Shown: positions 6,597 through 14,649 of the stretch, piece by piece
How the letters are laid out: each line of letters opens with the position of its first letter
Numbering within the stretch: the first letter of the stretch is position 1
From: a virus
Length of the DNA: 29,148 nucleotides
Reading direction: 5' to 3' (one strand)
IMG/VR virus record: IMGVR_UViG_3300036832_000207
Coordinates: 1-29,148 of that record
The notes under the pieces: generated by a model
What the model saw: only the letters and a program-made list of their open reading frames with translations
Databases searched by the model: none
Told to the model about the DNA's origin: nothing
Program-made: the position numbers and the translations under genes

Positions 6597-8803
6597 CAGT
6601 CGGCCTCGATTGCTCTAGGACCCGTCGATGCCGGCTGCATCTGGGTGCTGCGCTCCGGGGAAGTGGGCTTGAACAATCGCTCGCTGCCCAACGTGGCATC
6701 GGAGCCCGATCCACCTCCTATGTTCACTGCCACCTTTCCGGTCGCATCCACCTTCACGGTCTTGACGCTCCTGCGATCGACCATATTCCTGGCCTCATCC
6801 GAGCTCGTTTTGGCGAGCGCAGAGGTACGCGCCTCGCGCCACTGCTCATCGGTCAGATGATACGGCTCTGAAGATTTTGTTTCATAACGAGACATCGCCT
6901 TGAGGAATTTGAGACCATCTTCAGACGCGAGAAATTCAGGAGTGATCTTCGTGTTACGAGAAATACCAGTCATGCCCTCGATGATCGGTGCATAGCTCTC
7001 ACCGTGACCAACCCACGTGCCTATCAAATCCTGCATCGTCTTGCCGCTGTACAGCGGACTGTTCGCCATCTTCCTGATGGCCGCGGCCGCACCGGCTTGT
7101 TTGCTTGGAAAGACCGACGGGGTATCGAACTGCGTGATTTGCTTACCGGGCAAACCACCTTGCCCCTTGGCGTAGCGGTCATACCACATATTGAATGGAT
7201 TGTTGAACCGCTCACCCGCGGCACGAGACTTATCGGAGAGCTCGCTTTCGGTCGGATAGGTGCCGGGGAAAGTTTTACCTGGAGTGAATTTATCTCCGCC
7301 GCCGCCCGGCACCGTTATCGGCGCCGTTCCACCAGACAGGCCTCGACCACCTCCAAATATGTCTCCACCGCCCCCAGACATTGAAGGACCCACGCTCGGT
7401 TGATTTCCACGACCGTCGCTTGAAGGACTACTAGTGTCGCCAACAGCACGCTTTGTTCCGTCTGAGGCGTCAGCGGACGCCACTCTTGCGTTTGAACTAG
7501 CTTGAGCTCCACCACCGCCGCCTCCTCCTGCCCCACTGCCCACACCGCCTCCTCCAACACCTAATTGCTGGGCGGCGAGATAATCGTTCAACCTCTTTAA
7601 TTGTCCCGTATTGTCCTTCATCGTGTCCGTGTGGGTCTCGGCGTCGTCGGACATGGAGGACATGAGGTGCGAGGCCCTGCCCTCTGCTCCCTCAGCAGGA
7701 GGCAGATTTCCAGCGCCGAGTTGATCGGCCATGCTCTTGCCGGTTTGATCCTGCACCGGGGGCTTTGCATGCAATCTGTCGTATAGTTCTTTCGCTATCC
7801 TGACTGGGATCATCTGCGGGTTCAGTGCCAGCGATCCGACGTCTGCCGCCGCTCCTGCAACCTTGCCTGTGATCGGTTGGTTCCATAATTCATGCAGCGT
7901 CTTGGTCAGAGTGATCGCGAGCTGAAGGCCCTGAACGAGGATGCCGTCCGGCGAGAGCGCGGACGTCTTGATCTCGTCCATCCAATCTTCCCACTCGTGC
8001 TTCAGATCTTTAACCCCCTTGTGCCACTCGGCGGTAGCCTTCGTCCTCTGATCCATCCTCTCTATTTCTTCTTGGCTCGTCTCCTGCAAGTGCTTGATCA
8101 GCGCAAACGTGGGATCGATCCCCCACGCTTCCAGAAACTTCTTTGTGAACTCTGTCGCGTCAGTTATGTTATTGTTGGTATCCTTCATTCGCTCGTTAAA
8201 TACGGTCTGGGACTGGGCGAGCGCCTCGTTCATTCTGGATGCCTGGGTGCGCTGCGCGAGCACGCTCTGGATGGAGGCCTCCATCTCGTTGTTAAACCTG
8301 CCAGCGGACTGCACGAGCGCGAGGTGCTCCTTGCTGCCTCGAATGCCCATCTTGGCGTAGGCCTCGTTGAACCTGGATACATTCGCATCGGTTATGTCCG
8401 CCGTTACTCCGATCCGATCCAACTGCTCCTCGATGTTCTTGAGGACGGCAGGGTGAACGCCCATAACCCTGGCCCTGTTGTTGAGGTCCGTTATCTTCGC
8501 GGAAAATTCATTCAGGCCCTTGATGCCCTCGGTCAATATCAAACCAAATCCCGCGACCGCTGCACCAGCAATACCGAACTTTCCAATGAAGCTCAGCATC
8601 GCCTTCTCGCCGCTGACGGTGAGCTCGCTCAGCTCCTTTATTTGTTTGGCCAGCTCGTTGTGGCTTCTCTTGAACCTCTCCACGTTGCCGGCGGTCGCAC
8701 CGCTTCCTAGCTGGGCGAACTGGGCACGCAACGCGGCAATGCCGGCGGACGCATTATCCGTCAGCGTGATTACGAGCCGTAGTTCCTCAACCTCGGTAGG
8801 CAT
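6596..8803 (-). CDS. Second tape-measure-like protein with C-terminal P5/muramidase-type domain
   Basis: This 735-residue protein is a paralogue of the one encoded just upstream. From residue 1 to about 310 the two align almost without gaps (MPTE-x-x-EL start, FIGKFG/YIGKFG at 72, WGIDP/WGLDP near 227, LHELW at 303). The region includes coiled-coil heptads and a hydrophobic Gly/Ala stretch (about 78-95). A Gly/Ser-rich linker (about 412-505) leads to a domain at about 530-660 with RFNNPFNMWYDRY, FDTPSVFPSKQAGAAAAIRK and IGTWVGHGESYAPIIEGMTG. I recognise this pattern from phage structural protein P5-like/muramidase-related domains. A VKTVKVDATGK segment near 680 is again shared with the paralogue. 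Start at ATG 8803 overlaps the upstream TGA; the TTG at 8806 is disfavoured. Tape-measure role comes from position and architecture. Confidence 0.8.
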   Translation of the reverse strand: MPTEVEELRLVITLTDNASAGIAALRAQFAQLGSGATAGNVERFKRSHNELAKQIKELSELTVSGEKAMLSFIGKFGIAGAAVAGFGLILTEGIKGLNEFSAKITDLNNRARVMGVHPAVLKNIEEQLDRIGVTADITDANVSRFNEAYAKMGIRGSKEHLALVQSAGRFNNEMEASIQSVLAQRTQASRMNEALAQSQTVFNERMKDTNNNITDATEFTKKFLEAWGIDPTFALIKHLQETSQEEIERMDQRTKATAEWHKGVKDLKHEWEDWMDEIKTSALSPDGILVQGLQLAITLTKTLHELWNQPITGKVAGAAADVGSLALNPQMIPVRIAKELYDRLHAKPPVQDQTGKSMADQLGAGNLPPAEGAEGRASHLMSSMSDDAETHTDTMKDNTGQLKRLNDYLAAQQLGVGGGGVGSGAGGGGGGGAQASSNARVASADASDGTKRAVGDTSSPSSDGRGNQPSVGPSMSGGGGDIFGGGRGLSGGTAPITVPGGGGDKFTPGKTFPGTYPTESELSDKSRAAGERFNNPFNMWYDRYAKGQGGLPGKQITQFDTPSVFPSKQAGAAAAIRKMANSPLYSGKTMQDLIGTWVGHGESYAPIIEGMTGISRNTKITPEFLASEDGLKFLKAMSRYETKSSEPYHLTDEQWREARTSALAKTSSDEARNMVDRRSVKTVKVDATGKVAVNIGGGSGSDATLGSERLFKPTSPERSTQMQPASTGPRAIEAD

Positions 8804-11034
8804 CAATCACCCATCGGCATCGTTCTATTCGTCTCGGTCTTGTTGAAGGCTCCCCCGCCCTCAACCTTTACTTCGGCGCCTCGAGGCGCGTTGACCTCTG
8901 CGCTCAGCTTTCCACTGACGTCCACCTTGACCGTCCTCACGCTCTTGACACCGGATTGATCGACGGCCGTCCTGTCTGCGGCCTGATCCCAATCGGGTCT
9001 CCTCAGCGTCATGCCAGAGGCACTTCTCCAGTTATACGAAACTCCTCCCTGCCCGGAGATCGTGCCGCCCTGGTTGCCACCGATGACCTGATACTCAGTG
9101 CCTCCTGGTCCTTGTCTCGTCTCGCCAGTGAGCATGGCGACGTGGTGGGGCCAGACCGCAATGTCACCGGTCTGAACTGGACCCTTCACGCCCTTGCCGT
9201 ACTTGTAGAAGCTCGCAGCGGCCAGGCTCCCGGTCCCCTTCATGCCGGCGTCTGCCAAGGAGGCATTCACGAACGCCGCACACCACGCGGTGGTCCTGGG
9301 ACTGATCTTAATTCCCTTCTTGGCAAACCACGCCGATAGCTTGCCCTCATCCCTGATCTCATCCTCGTTTAGATGCTGTCTGGCGATCGCGAGCGCCGCG
9401 GCTGGTCCCACCTCTCCTGTCCCAGCGCCGCTGGCTTCCGTAGGGGCCGTACTATCCGTGCTGCCTGCAGCGGCCCCGCCGCCCTTTCCCGACCCAGGAT
9501 GGCTCTCTCCGGCGCCGTCTCCAGTGCCTGGGCCAACTCTGCTCCCGTTCGGCGCGCCCCAGGTCCCCGTGGCGCCACCGCCCCCAAACCCCGGCAGACC
9601 GCCTAGACCCCTCAGCTCTGCCTGACCCTGGTCCAGCAACCTGAAATTATCATTCAGTTTCTTGGTCTCTGCCGTATTCTTTTCGATGGCGCTGAGATAG
9701 TCGTCTCCTTGTCGGAGACTTTCGTCGACTTGTCTGCGGTCCTCGATGTTGTTGGACCTTCGCATCCACTCCCAACCGCGGCCAATGCCTGGAATTTGAT
9801 CGCTTCCAGCCGCTGCGCCTCCAGCCATATCAGACATAAATCGAGCCGGCCGTGATCCAGCTCCATTCTCTTGACCAGCAGGCCAATTTCCAAATCGATC
9901 ATTGAACGGAGCCGCCGGAGCAGGCCAATTGCCATAGCGTTCGTCGAAGCTCGGTTTAATTTGTATATAATCTAACCAATCCTTCGCTTGCTTGGTCGTT
10001 GGTATGTGCTGACTTGCGGAGCTCAATCCCTTCAAGATGACGTACGGAGGGAGACCTTCCAAGAGACCCTTCGAGACCTCTTCCAATTTCGTCAACCACG
10101 GAGGAGGGTCTTTCCATAACTCGTGCAATTCCCTGACGAGACGCACGGCCAGGCTCAGGCCCCTCACGATCATGCCATCGGCGGACAGCATGCTCGTCTT
10201 CATGTCGTCGGAAAATTCCTCCCACTCCTGGGAGAGCTTGGTGACCTGATCCTTGTACCTAGAGGTCGCTGCCTCTCTGGCCGCGAACCGCTTCTTCTCT
10301 TCCTCGGTGACGTTGTGGATATTTCGCAGGACCTTGAGCGCCGGATCGAGCCCCCACATCTTTAGGAAATCATTCTCGAGCTTGTTCGCGTCGTCCAGAT
10401 TTCCGTCGGTCTCCTTCAGTCTATTTTCGTATACGTTCTGGGCCTGGATGAGCACCTCGTGGAGTTGATCGGACTTGGTCGTCTGCTCCTCGATCTTCTC
10501 GATGCTGACTTCCATCTCGTGACCGAACGCGCCGGCGGCCTGGATCATCTCCAGTCTCTTGCTTCCTCCTATCCTGTTTATCTCGGCCAGCGTGTTGGAA
10601 AAGCCAGCCATGCTCTGCTCGACCACTCCGGCGGAGACGCCGAGCCGCTCGTACTGCTCTATGATACTCTTCAGCTCCGCGGGGTTCATGCCGATGACCT
10701 TGGCCTTGTTGGTCAGGTCAACAATCTTATCTGAAAACTCCTTCAGGCTAGAGAGACCCACGACGAGCGTGCCAGCGAAGCCCGCGAAGGCCGCACCGGC
10801 CGCTCCAAATTTTCCAATGTATCCTACCAGCGCCTCGCCGCCACCCACGGCCAGCTCTGCCAGCTCCTTGACTTTCTTGGCGAGCTCCTCCTGCTCCTCC
10901 TTCAGTTTATCCATCGCGGCCTTGCCGGAGCCGGACTGGAAATCCTTCAGCTCATCCTTGAGTCGAGCGATGCCGAGCCCCGCCTCGTTGAGCAGAGCGA
11001 CCCGAAGCTGAAGCTCTTGTAGCTCGGTTGGCAT
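8803..11034 (-). CDS. First tape-measure-like protein with C-terminal TIGR02594/NlpC-type cysteine peptidase domain
   Basis: This 743-residue protein lies directly after the tail assembly chaperone, the standard place for the tape measure. The N-terminal 310 residues are Lys/Glu-rich coiled coil with a hydrophobic Gly/Ala stretch (about 74-95). Residues 361-384 contain two copies of an F-x-x-R-x-GNW peptide. A Gly-rich linker (about 475-540) precedes a peptidase-like domain at 545-680 with TAWCAAFVNASLADAG (probable nucleophile Cys585), GTGSLAAASF, GDIAVWPHHVAMLTG (probable His630/631) and IGGNQGG. That is the layout of TIGR02594-family NlpC/P60-like proteins, which cut peptidoglycan or its cross-links. 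It probably sets tail length and opens the cell wall at DNA entry. ATG follows immediately after the TAA of the frameshifted chaperone frame. Confidence 0.85.
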   Translation of the reverse strand: MPTELQELQLRVALLNEAGLGIARLKDELKDFQSGSGKAAMDKLKEEQEELAKKVKELAELAVGGGEALVGYIGKFGAAGAAFAGFAGTLVVGLSSLKEFSDKIVDLTNKAKVIGMNPAELKSIIEQYERLGVSAGVVEQSMAGFSNTLAEINRIGGSKRLEMIQAAGAFGHEMEVSIEKIEEQTTKSDQLHEVLIQAQNVYENRLKETDGNLDDANKLENDFLKMWGLDPALKVLRNIHNVTEEEKKRFAAREAATSRYKDQVTKLSQEWEEFSDDMKTSMLSADGMIVRGLSLAVRLVRELHELWKDPPPWLTKLEEVSKGLLEGLPPYVILKGLSSASQHIPTTKQAKDWLDYIQIKPSFDERYGNWPAPAAPFNDRFGNWPAGQENGAGSRPARFMSDMAGGAAAGSDQIPGIGRGWEWMRRSNNIEDRRQVDESLRQGDDYLSAIEKNTAETKKLNDNFRLLDQGQAELRGLGGLPGFGGGGATGTWGAPNGSRVGPGTGDGAGESHPGSGKGGGAAAGSTDSTAPTEASGAGTGEVGPAAALAIARQHLNEDEIRDEGKLSAWFAKKGIKISPRTTAWCAAFVNASLADAGMKGTGSLAAASFYKYGKGVKGPVQTGDIAVWPHHVAMLTGETRQGPGGTEYQVIGGNQGGTISGQGGVSYNWRSASGMTLRRPDWDQAADRTAVDQSGVKSVRTVKVDVSGKLSAEVNAPRGAEVKVEGGGAFNKTETNRTMPMGD
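9883..9908 (-). repeat. 26-bp repeat, copy B, encoding FNDRFGNW
   Basis: This is the identical copy inside the first tape-measure protein (residues 377-384). A diverged peptide copy, FDERYGNW, lies 14 residues before it at 363-370. Confidence 0.9.
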
Positions 11035-11699
11035 TTATTCTCCCGACTCTTGCGCACGCGTTCTCTCGAGCTGAGCAGTTCTGTGGAGGTGAAGCTGAAC
11101 CTCGGTCAGCGTCATTTCCAGGAATGTGCGGGGATCGAGATGATAGTAACTAGCCAACCGATAGCAGTCTATGATCATACTGTCGTCTATGACAGTCGTC
11201 ACCACGCCCGCAGATCGGGTAAAAAAAATTTGCGTAAACGATACGCACAGCTATTCCAATCGCGCGGGTCCATTGCCTCGAGCAGGGGAGGCAAGATGCC
11301 GCATAGAGCGCCCATGATGTAGGTCATCTTGCGCTCCTCGATGATGATCTCACCATCCCAGAGCATGCGGGTTGGATTTCCGATCCGATTGATTTCTGCC
11401 GCGCGAGGTTCTCTGAAGGTCAAACTATTGACCATCTCTCCCTTGTCGTTCTTGATCGGCCTATAGAGAAGCTCGACCGTGATCGGCCAATTCTCCGCGC
11501 TCTCCGCCACGCTCTTGCGGACCTGGTCCGCCTCGCTGATCGGAGGCTCGATCACCGGGGCTTGGGTTTCTTTTTGGAGGGGGAGCGGAGCTTGCGGCGC
11601 CGCGGACTGCGGCGATTCGAGTGGCGGAGAGGCTTCTTGGGGTACGAACCCTTCTTTGAACCGCGCTCCGCCATTTGTCTTGTTCGTTTCCGTTGACAT
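11035..11699 (-). CDS. Tail assembly chaperone, predicted -1 frameshift long form
   Basis: After codon 160 of the short form a -1 shift at T TTT TTA enters a frame that stays open for 61 more codons, giving 221 residues, and ends with TAA directly abutting the tape-measure ATG. The added segment contains DDSMIIDCYRLASYYHLDPR and TFLEMTLTEVQLHLHR, a plausible helical chaperone domain of the kind found in the T part of lambda gpG/gpGT and the P2 gpE/E' extension. This extension is the only reading of 11035-11198 that I can support. An independent start at ATG 11178 is possible but has no strong ribosome site that I can see. Frameshifting at this locus is very widespread in long-tailed phages; here it is inferred from sequence only. 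Confidence 0.78.
11199..11699 (-). CDS. Tail assembly chaperone, short form (Mu gp41/phage E family)
   Basis: This 166-residue protein has a Pro/Gln-rich N-terminal 60 residues, then a conserved part with NWPITVELLYRPIKNDKG, LTFREPRAAEINRIG and ERKMTYIMGALCGILPPLLEA, ending with DPRDWNSCAYRLRKFF. This fits the phage tail assembly chaperone family that includes P2 gpE and Mu gp41, proteins that keep the tape measure soluble and recruit tube subunits and are not found in the finished virion. It lies between tube and tape-measure genes as expected. A run of eight T (minus strand) near the 3' end provides the slip site for the long form. Confidence 0.85.
   Translation of the reverse strand: MSTETNKTNGGARFKEGFVPQEASPPLESPQSAAPQAPLPLQKETQAPVIEPPISEADQVRKSVAESAENWPITVELLYRPIKNDKGEMVNSLTFREPRAAEINRIGNPTRMLWDGEIIIEERKMTYIMGALCGILPPLLEAMDPRDWNSCAYRLRKFFLPDLRAW
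11220..11231 (-). promoter_or_regulatory. Programmed -1 ribosomal slippery site
   Basis: On the minus strand the codons read AAA TTT TTT TTA CCC. The heptamer T TTT TTA (11226-11220) is in the X XXY YYZ register and allows tandem re-pairing in the -1 frame. A small CCCG-ATCTG-CGGG hairpin follows at once, and a 6-bp stem with a 6-base loop lies at 11196-11179. Neither is a strong classical stimulator. Confidence 0.78.
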
Positions 11700-11708
11700 G
11701 TTGTTTCC

Positions 11709-12077
11709 TTATGCGATCGAAATCTCCTGGCAGGCCAGGCCCTCCCAGCGGACCCTGACCTGGCCGTCTCGAGTATTGTTCTCGAAGCCGGCCTTGCAGG
11801 TCCCACCGGTCAATGTGTATTGCATCCCGTTGGCCAGTTGGGCTACGACGGTCACATCCGTTTCCGCCTCGAGGTCCTCCAGCAGGAGACCCGGCACGGT
11901 GGACAGGTCTCCCTCTATGTAAGGCACTCGAGGCAATTCTTGATAGCCATGCACCCCGTCTTGTCCTGCGATCATGGTGCGCTCTACCGCGCTTGGACTG
12001 ACGGTGAAATTGCCGCGGAGGGCCAACTGCGTACCGTCCACGGTCAGGAAGGCGATCCCAGCGAAGCGCTGTGCCAT
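11709..12077 (-). CDS. Tail tube protein (Mu gpM-like)
   Basis: This 122-residue protein matches the phage tail tube family of Mu-type tails: RFAGIAFLTVDGTQLALRG at the N-terminus, then GVHGYQELPRVPYIEGDLS near residues 40-58, and a beta-rich C-terminal half with TGGTCKAGF and VRVRWEG. It forms the inner tube through which DNA passes. The length is normal for the family. AGAGGAGAAT lies upstream of the ATG as a clear ribosome-binding site, fitting a highly expressed structural gene, and the sheath gene is immediately upstream. Confidence 0.9.
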   Translation of the reverse strand: MAQRFAGIAFLTVDGTQLALRGNFTVSPSAVERTMIAGQDGVHGYQELPRVPYIEGDLSTVPGLLLEDLEAETDVTVVAQLANGMQYTLTGGTCKAGFENNTRDGQVRVRWEGLACQEISIA

Positions 12078-12091
12078 AGTCTATTCTCCTC

Positions 12092-13678
12092 TCAGTGTGC
12101 GCCGGATGAGGCTTGGAACGGTCCAGTGGTTTGGCCCATGATCTCGGTGTCGATGCCTCGATCATACTGGAGCCTGAACTGGGCCAGCACCGCGAAGATG
12201 CGGAGCTGATTGATCAGGTCCGGCGGATAGAGCACATTGACCCGGTTGGGATCATTCGGATCGCGCTCCACGATCAGGTTGGCCTTGAACGCCTTGAGGT
12301 TCTCGACCAAACCGTTCCACATATCCAGCTGATACTCGTTGACGAGCTCAGCCTTGATGATGCCCGGGGTCACGATCGCCTGGCCTGGACCGAACTTGGT
12401 CCCGTCGTCCGCCAGCTTGTGCCGAGGGAATTTGGACGTGATGGCATACTTCTGGTTTCGCAGAAGCTTCGCGAGCGTGGCCAAAGTGGTCACGAGCTCG
12501 TATGCGTCATCTCCCTGCCCATAGAGGTTGAGCTGATAGGTCGTCTGCTCCCTCAGGATCATCGGCTGACCATCGGTCCCTTGCTCTTGGATCGCCATGC
12601 CGTTGGAGGCCAAGCTGTTCACCTCCGGGAAGTTGAACTGATCCTGCAGCGGACAGCCCTTGATGTTGTTCAGGGAGAGGGTCTGCAGCGGTCTCGCGGG
12701 ATCGTTGATCAAGGCGCGCTGGGCCTTGGCCGTATAGGCCGCGCAGGCCTCCGGCATCGAGGATGCGGTCGTCGGCTCCCAGGCCATGATCGAGGTCACG
12801 CCGCTATTCCTCGTGTCACCGAACGCGAGCAGCGCGGCATAGGTCCCTCGCTTGGCGCTGAAGATGTGGCCGAACTGCTGGCGCTGCCATCCCCACCGAC
12901 CCTGATCGGTGAAGCCATACTCCGTCTCCCACGCTGCCAGCGTGGTACTGTCATTGTACGGCAATGCAACGTATTCAAAATTCTTCGTCTGGATATTGCT
13001 GATCGCGTTCGTGAACACAGGCACGCCGACCCCGCCGGTCAAGAGACCCGTTGCAGGGAGAGTGATGCCAAGTCCAACCGGCGTCGTCTCCGATCCAACC
13101 GCACCGTAGTAATTCAGTTGGACTGTAATTTCGTTTCCGTTGACACCCTTGTTGAGACAGAGCAACGTGACGACGCCGACGGCCGCGGTCGCAGAGACCG
13201 GGAGCGCCGGGGCTTGAATGCCGAGCGTGTAGTTATTGATCGCACTGGCAATAGCTGCTGCGATCGTGGTCGGCGTATCGGTCGTCATGACATTCACCGG
13301 AACTGGGGTCCCAGCGATGTACAGGTGGATCGTCCCGGCTGCGGTCGGTGGAGCCGTGATTGTTATGGTACCGGTGGCCGCCGTGCCTGCTGCGGGCTCT
13401 ATCACCGGGAGGCCCCAGACCTCGTTGGCAAAGTTGTTGGCGAAGAAGGCCTGGAACATTCTGGACAGTTCCGAGCCAGGACCGAAGTGCTTGTCGGCCT
13501 GGGCCTGACTTCCAATCGGAATTGGAATATCTGCCACGGCGTCTCCACCGGTGGACTTGATGCCGACCATCAATGCCTTCAGATTGATCGTCGTCAGCCC
13601 GGCCATAGATGGGTCGACCTCAACCCAGTAGAGAGGCACCTTGATATTTGCAGGAATGTTGGCAAAACTGATCGGCAT
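12092..13678 (-). CDS. Contractile tail sheath protein (Mu gpL-like)
   Basis: This 528-residue protein is the sheath subunit, which contracts to drive the tube through the envelope. The N-terminus (MPISFANIPANIKVPLYW, then QADKHFGPGSELSRMFQAFF) is that of Mu gpL-type sheaths. Residues about 95-205 form an inserted Ala/Thr-rich Ig-like domain that also occurs in Mu-type sheaths. The C-terminal part (ANLIVERDPNDPNRVNVLYP, then AVLAQFRLQYD) is the conserved polymerisation domain. The presence of this gene defines the phage as a myovirus type. A GAGGAG ribosome site precedes the ATG. A long opposite-strand open frame over this gene is a composition artefact. Confidence 0.95.
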   Translation of the reverse strand: MPISFANIPANIKVPLYWVEVDPSMAGLTTINLKALMVGIKSTGGDAVADIPIPIGSQAQADKHFGPGSELSRMFQAFFANNFANEVWGLPVIEPAAGTAATGTITITAPPTAAGTIHLYIAGTPVPVNVMTTDTPTTIAAAIASAINNYTLGIQAPALPVSATAAVGVVTLLCLNKGVNGNEITVQLNYYGAVGSETTPVGLGITLPATGLLTGGVGVPVFTNAISNIQTKNFEYVALPYNDSTTLAAWETEYGFTDQGRWGWQRQQFGHIFSAKRGTYAALLAFGDTRNSGVTSIMAWEPTTASSMPEACAAYTAKAQRALINDPARPLQTLSLNNIKGCPLQDQFNFPEVNSLASNGMAIQEQGTDGQPMILREQTTYQLNLYGQGDDAYELVTTLATLAKLLRNQKYAITSKFPRHKLADDGTKFGPGQAIVTPGIIKAELVNEYQLDMWNGLVENLKAFKANLIVERDPNDPNRVNVLYPPDLINQLRIFAVLAQFRLQYDRGIDTEIMGQTTGPFQASSGAH

Positions 13679-13684
13679 AGTCGT

Positions 13685-14017
13685 TTACTCCTCGCTGGTG
13701 TGCGACTTGTTGGCGTGGCGACCGTGAGGCTTCTCCTCGTGAGGCTTCTCCTCACCCTCACCGTTCTTATTCTTTTCCTCCTCGATCAATTTGATCGAGC
13801 CCTCCTTCAGCCTCCTGAAGGTGAAGGTGTCGTTGGGCCACTCAATGGGTCCCTCGGCTCGAAAACCTCCAGCGGTAGGATGCTTCAGCAGCCGGCGCAT
13901 ATCGTCATCGGCGGGCTCCACGCGGACGCCTGGGACCCTGTTGATATCCGCGACCTTCTTGATGCGAGCCTCCATGCGCTCACTCGGGGTCGGCATTTTC
14001 GTGTTCACGTCAACCAT
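13685..14017 (-). CDS. DUF2635/Mu gp38-like small tail protein
   Basis: This 110-residue protein contains VPGVRVEPADDDMRRLL followed by GPIEWPNDTFTFRRLKEGSI. This resembles the short DUF2635 proteins (Mu gp38) encoded just before the sheath, with the conserved pattern of a proline-proximal strand, W or Y, and RRL-x-G-x-V/I. The last 35 residues are a highly charged Glu/Lys/His-rich tail with two EEKPH repeats (minus-strand codons in 13725-13760), which is not usual in the family and may be disordered or metal-binding. The role is unknown. GAGGAGGAG precedes the ATG. The call rests mainly on position and a short motif. Confidence 0.65.
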   Translation of the reverse strand: MVDVNTKMPTPSERMEARIKKVADINRVPGVRVEPADDDMRRLLKHPTAGGFRAEGPIEWPNDTFTFRRLKEGSIKLIEEEKNKNGEGEEKPHEEKPHGRHANKSHTSEE

Positions 14018-14019
14018 GG

Positions 14020-14649
14020 CTAACTCCTCCTCGCCTCTCTTAGAACATTGAGCATGTACTTCACGGAGACTTGCTGACGCTGATCCATCTCCGCCTGAGT
14101 GTCTCCGGGTTTGACCCCAGTGCTAACGTCGATCTCATCCAGAGTATCTGTGATATCTGGATACCACTCACTTCGATTGAAACAACTCACCTCATACTGT
14201 AGTTCTGCGAACGGCGTCTCGTTGTTCAATCCGGTGGATCCAAATACGTGCTTCCTCGATCCCCTGACGACGCTCTCTATCCCCACGCCCTCTGGATTAT
14301 TGTTATTCAGAACGTTCATCAATTTGATATCGGTCCACAAAAGGCTCATTATCTTCAGATAGTCCGCGTCTATCCGGCGCTCGAGCGCCGCCTGATCGCT
14401 GTTGACCTCGACCACGGAGAACCCTATACGAGAAGTATGGTTGAACCGGATGCATCCGGCGTTTCCATCCCCATCGGGCACCATGAGCTCATCGACGATA
14501 TAGACGCCGAGATAAGGGATGAGCCCAGTCTGAACCGGGAGCATCTTCGTCTTGCGGAAAGTATAGCCAGCAAAATACGGATCGGCGGTCACGATGTTGT
14601 ACATCGCGTCTCGAATATCCAAGGTGAAAGTTTGGCTCTCAACGATCAT
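14020..14649 (-). CDS. Tail terminator-like protein (Mu gp37 position)
   Basis: This 209-residue protein lies between the head-completion gene and the gp38/sheath genes, the place of the tail terminator that caps the tube and joins it to the neck. Visible features are a helical N-terminus (LDIRDAMYNIVTADPYF), then LIPYLGVYIVDELMVPDGDG, a beta segment CIRFNHTSRIGFSVVEVN, an acidic helix (ERRIDADYLKIMSLLW) and a late ELQYEVSCFNR strand. The alternation of helix, strand and ERR-x-D helix is what tail terminators look like, but I do not have a diagnostic motif. Start and stop overlap both neighbours, suggesting translational coupling. Confidence 0.6.
   Translation of the reverse strand: MIVESQTFTLDIRDAMYNIVTADPYFAGYTFRKTKMLPVQTGLIPYLGVYIVDELMVPDGDGNAGCIRFNHTSRIGFSVVEVNSDQAALERRIDADYLKIMSLLWTDIKLMNVLNNNNPEGVGIESVVRGSRKHVFGSTGLNNETPFAELQYEVSCFNRSEWYPDITDTLDEIDVSTGVKPGDTQAEMDQRQQVSVKYMLNVLREARRS

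Noticed and set aside
11179-11196. A 6-bp stem downstream of the slip site as frameshift stimulator
   Set aside because: It is 23 bases from the slip site and short. The usual spacer is 5-9 bases, so I do not claim a function.
11221-11228. The A8/T8 run as a sequencing error that breaks one chaperone gene
   Set aside because: The two-frame layout with a slippery heptamer between tube and tape measure is the known arrangement in long-tailed phages, and both frames end cleanly.
12113-14023. A 636-codon plus-strand open frame opposite the sheath gene
   Set aside because: It is antisense to the clear sheath and gp38-like genes and runs through their intergenic gap. It is rich in Arg, Leu and Gly with no family resemblance, as expected for a GC-rich mirror frame.
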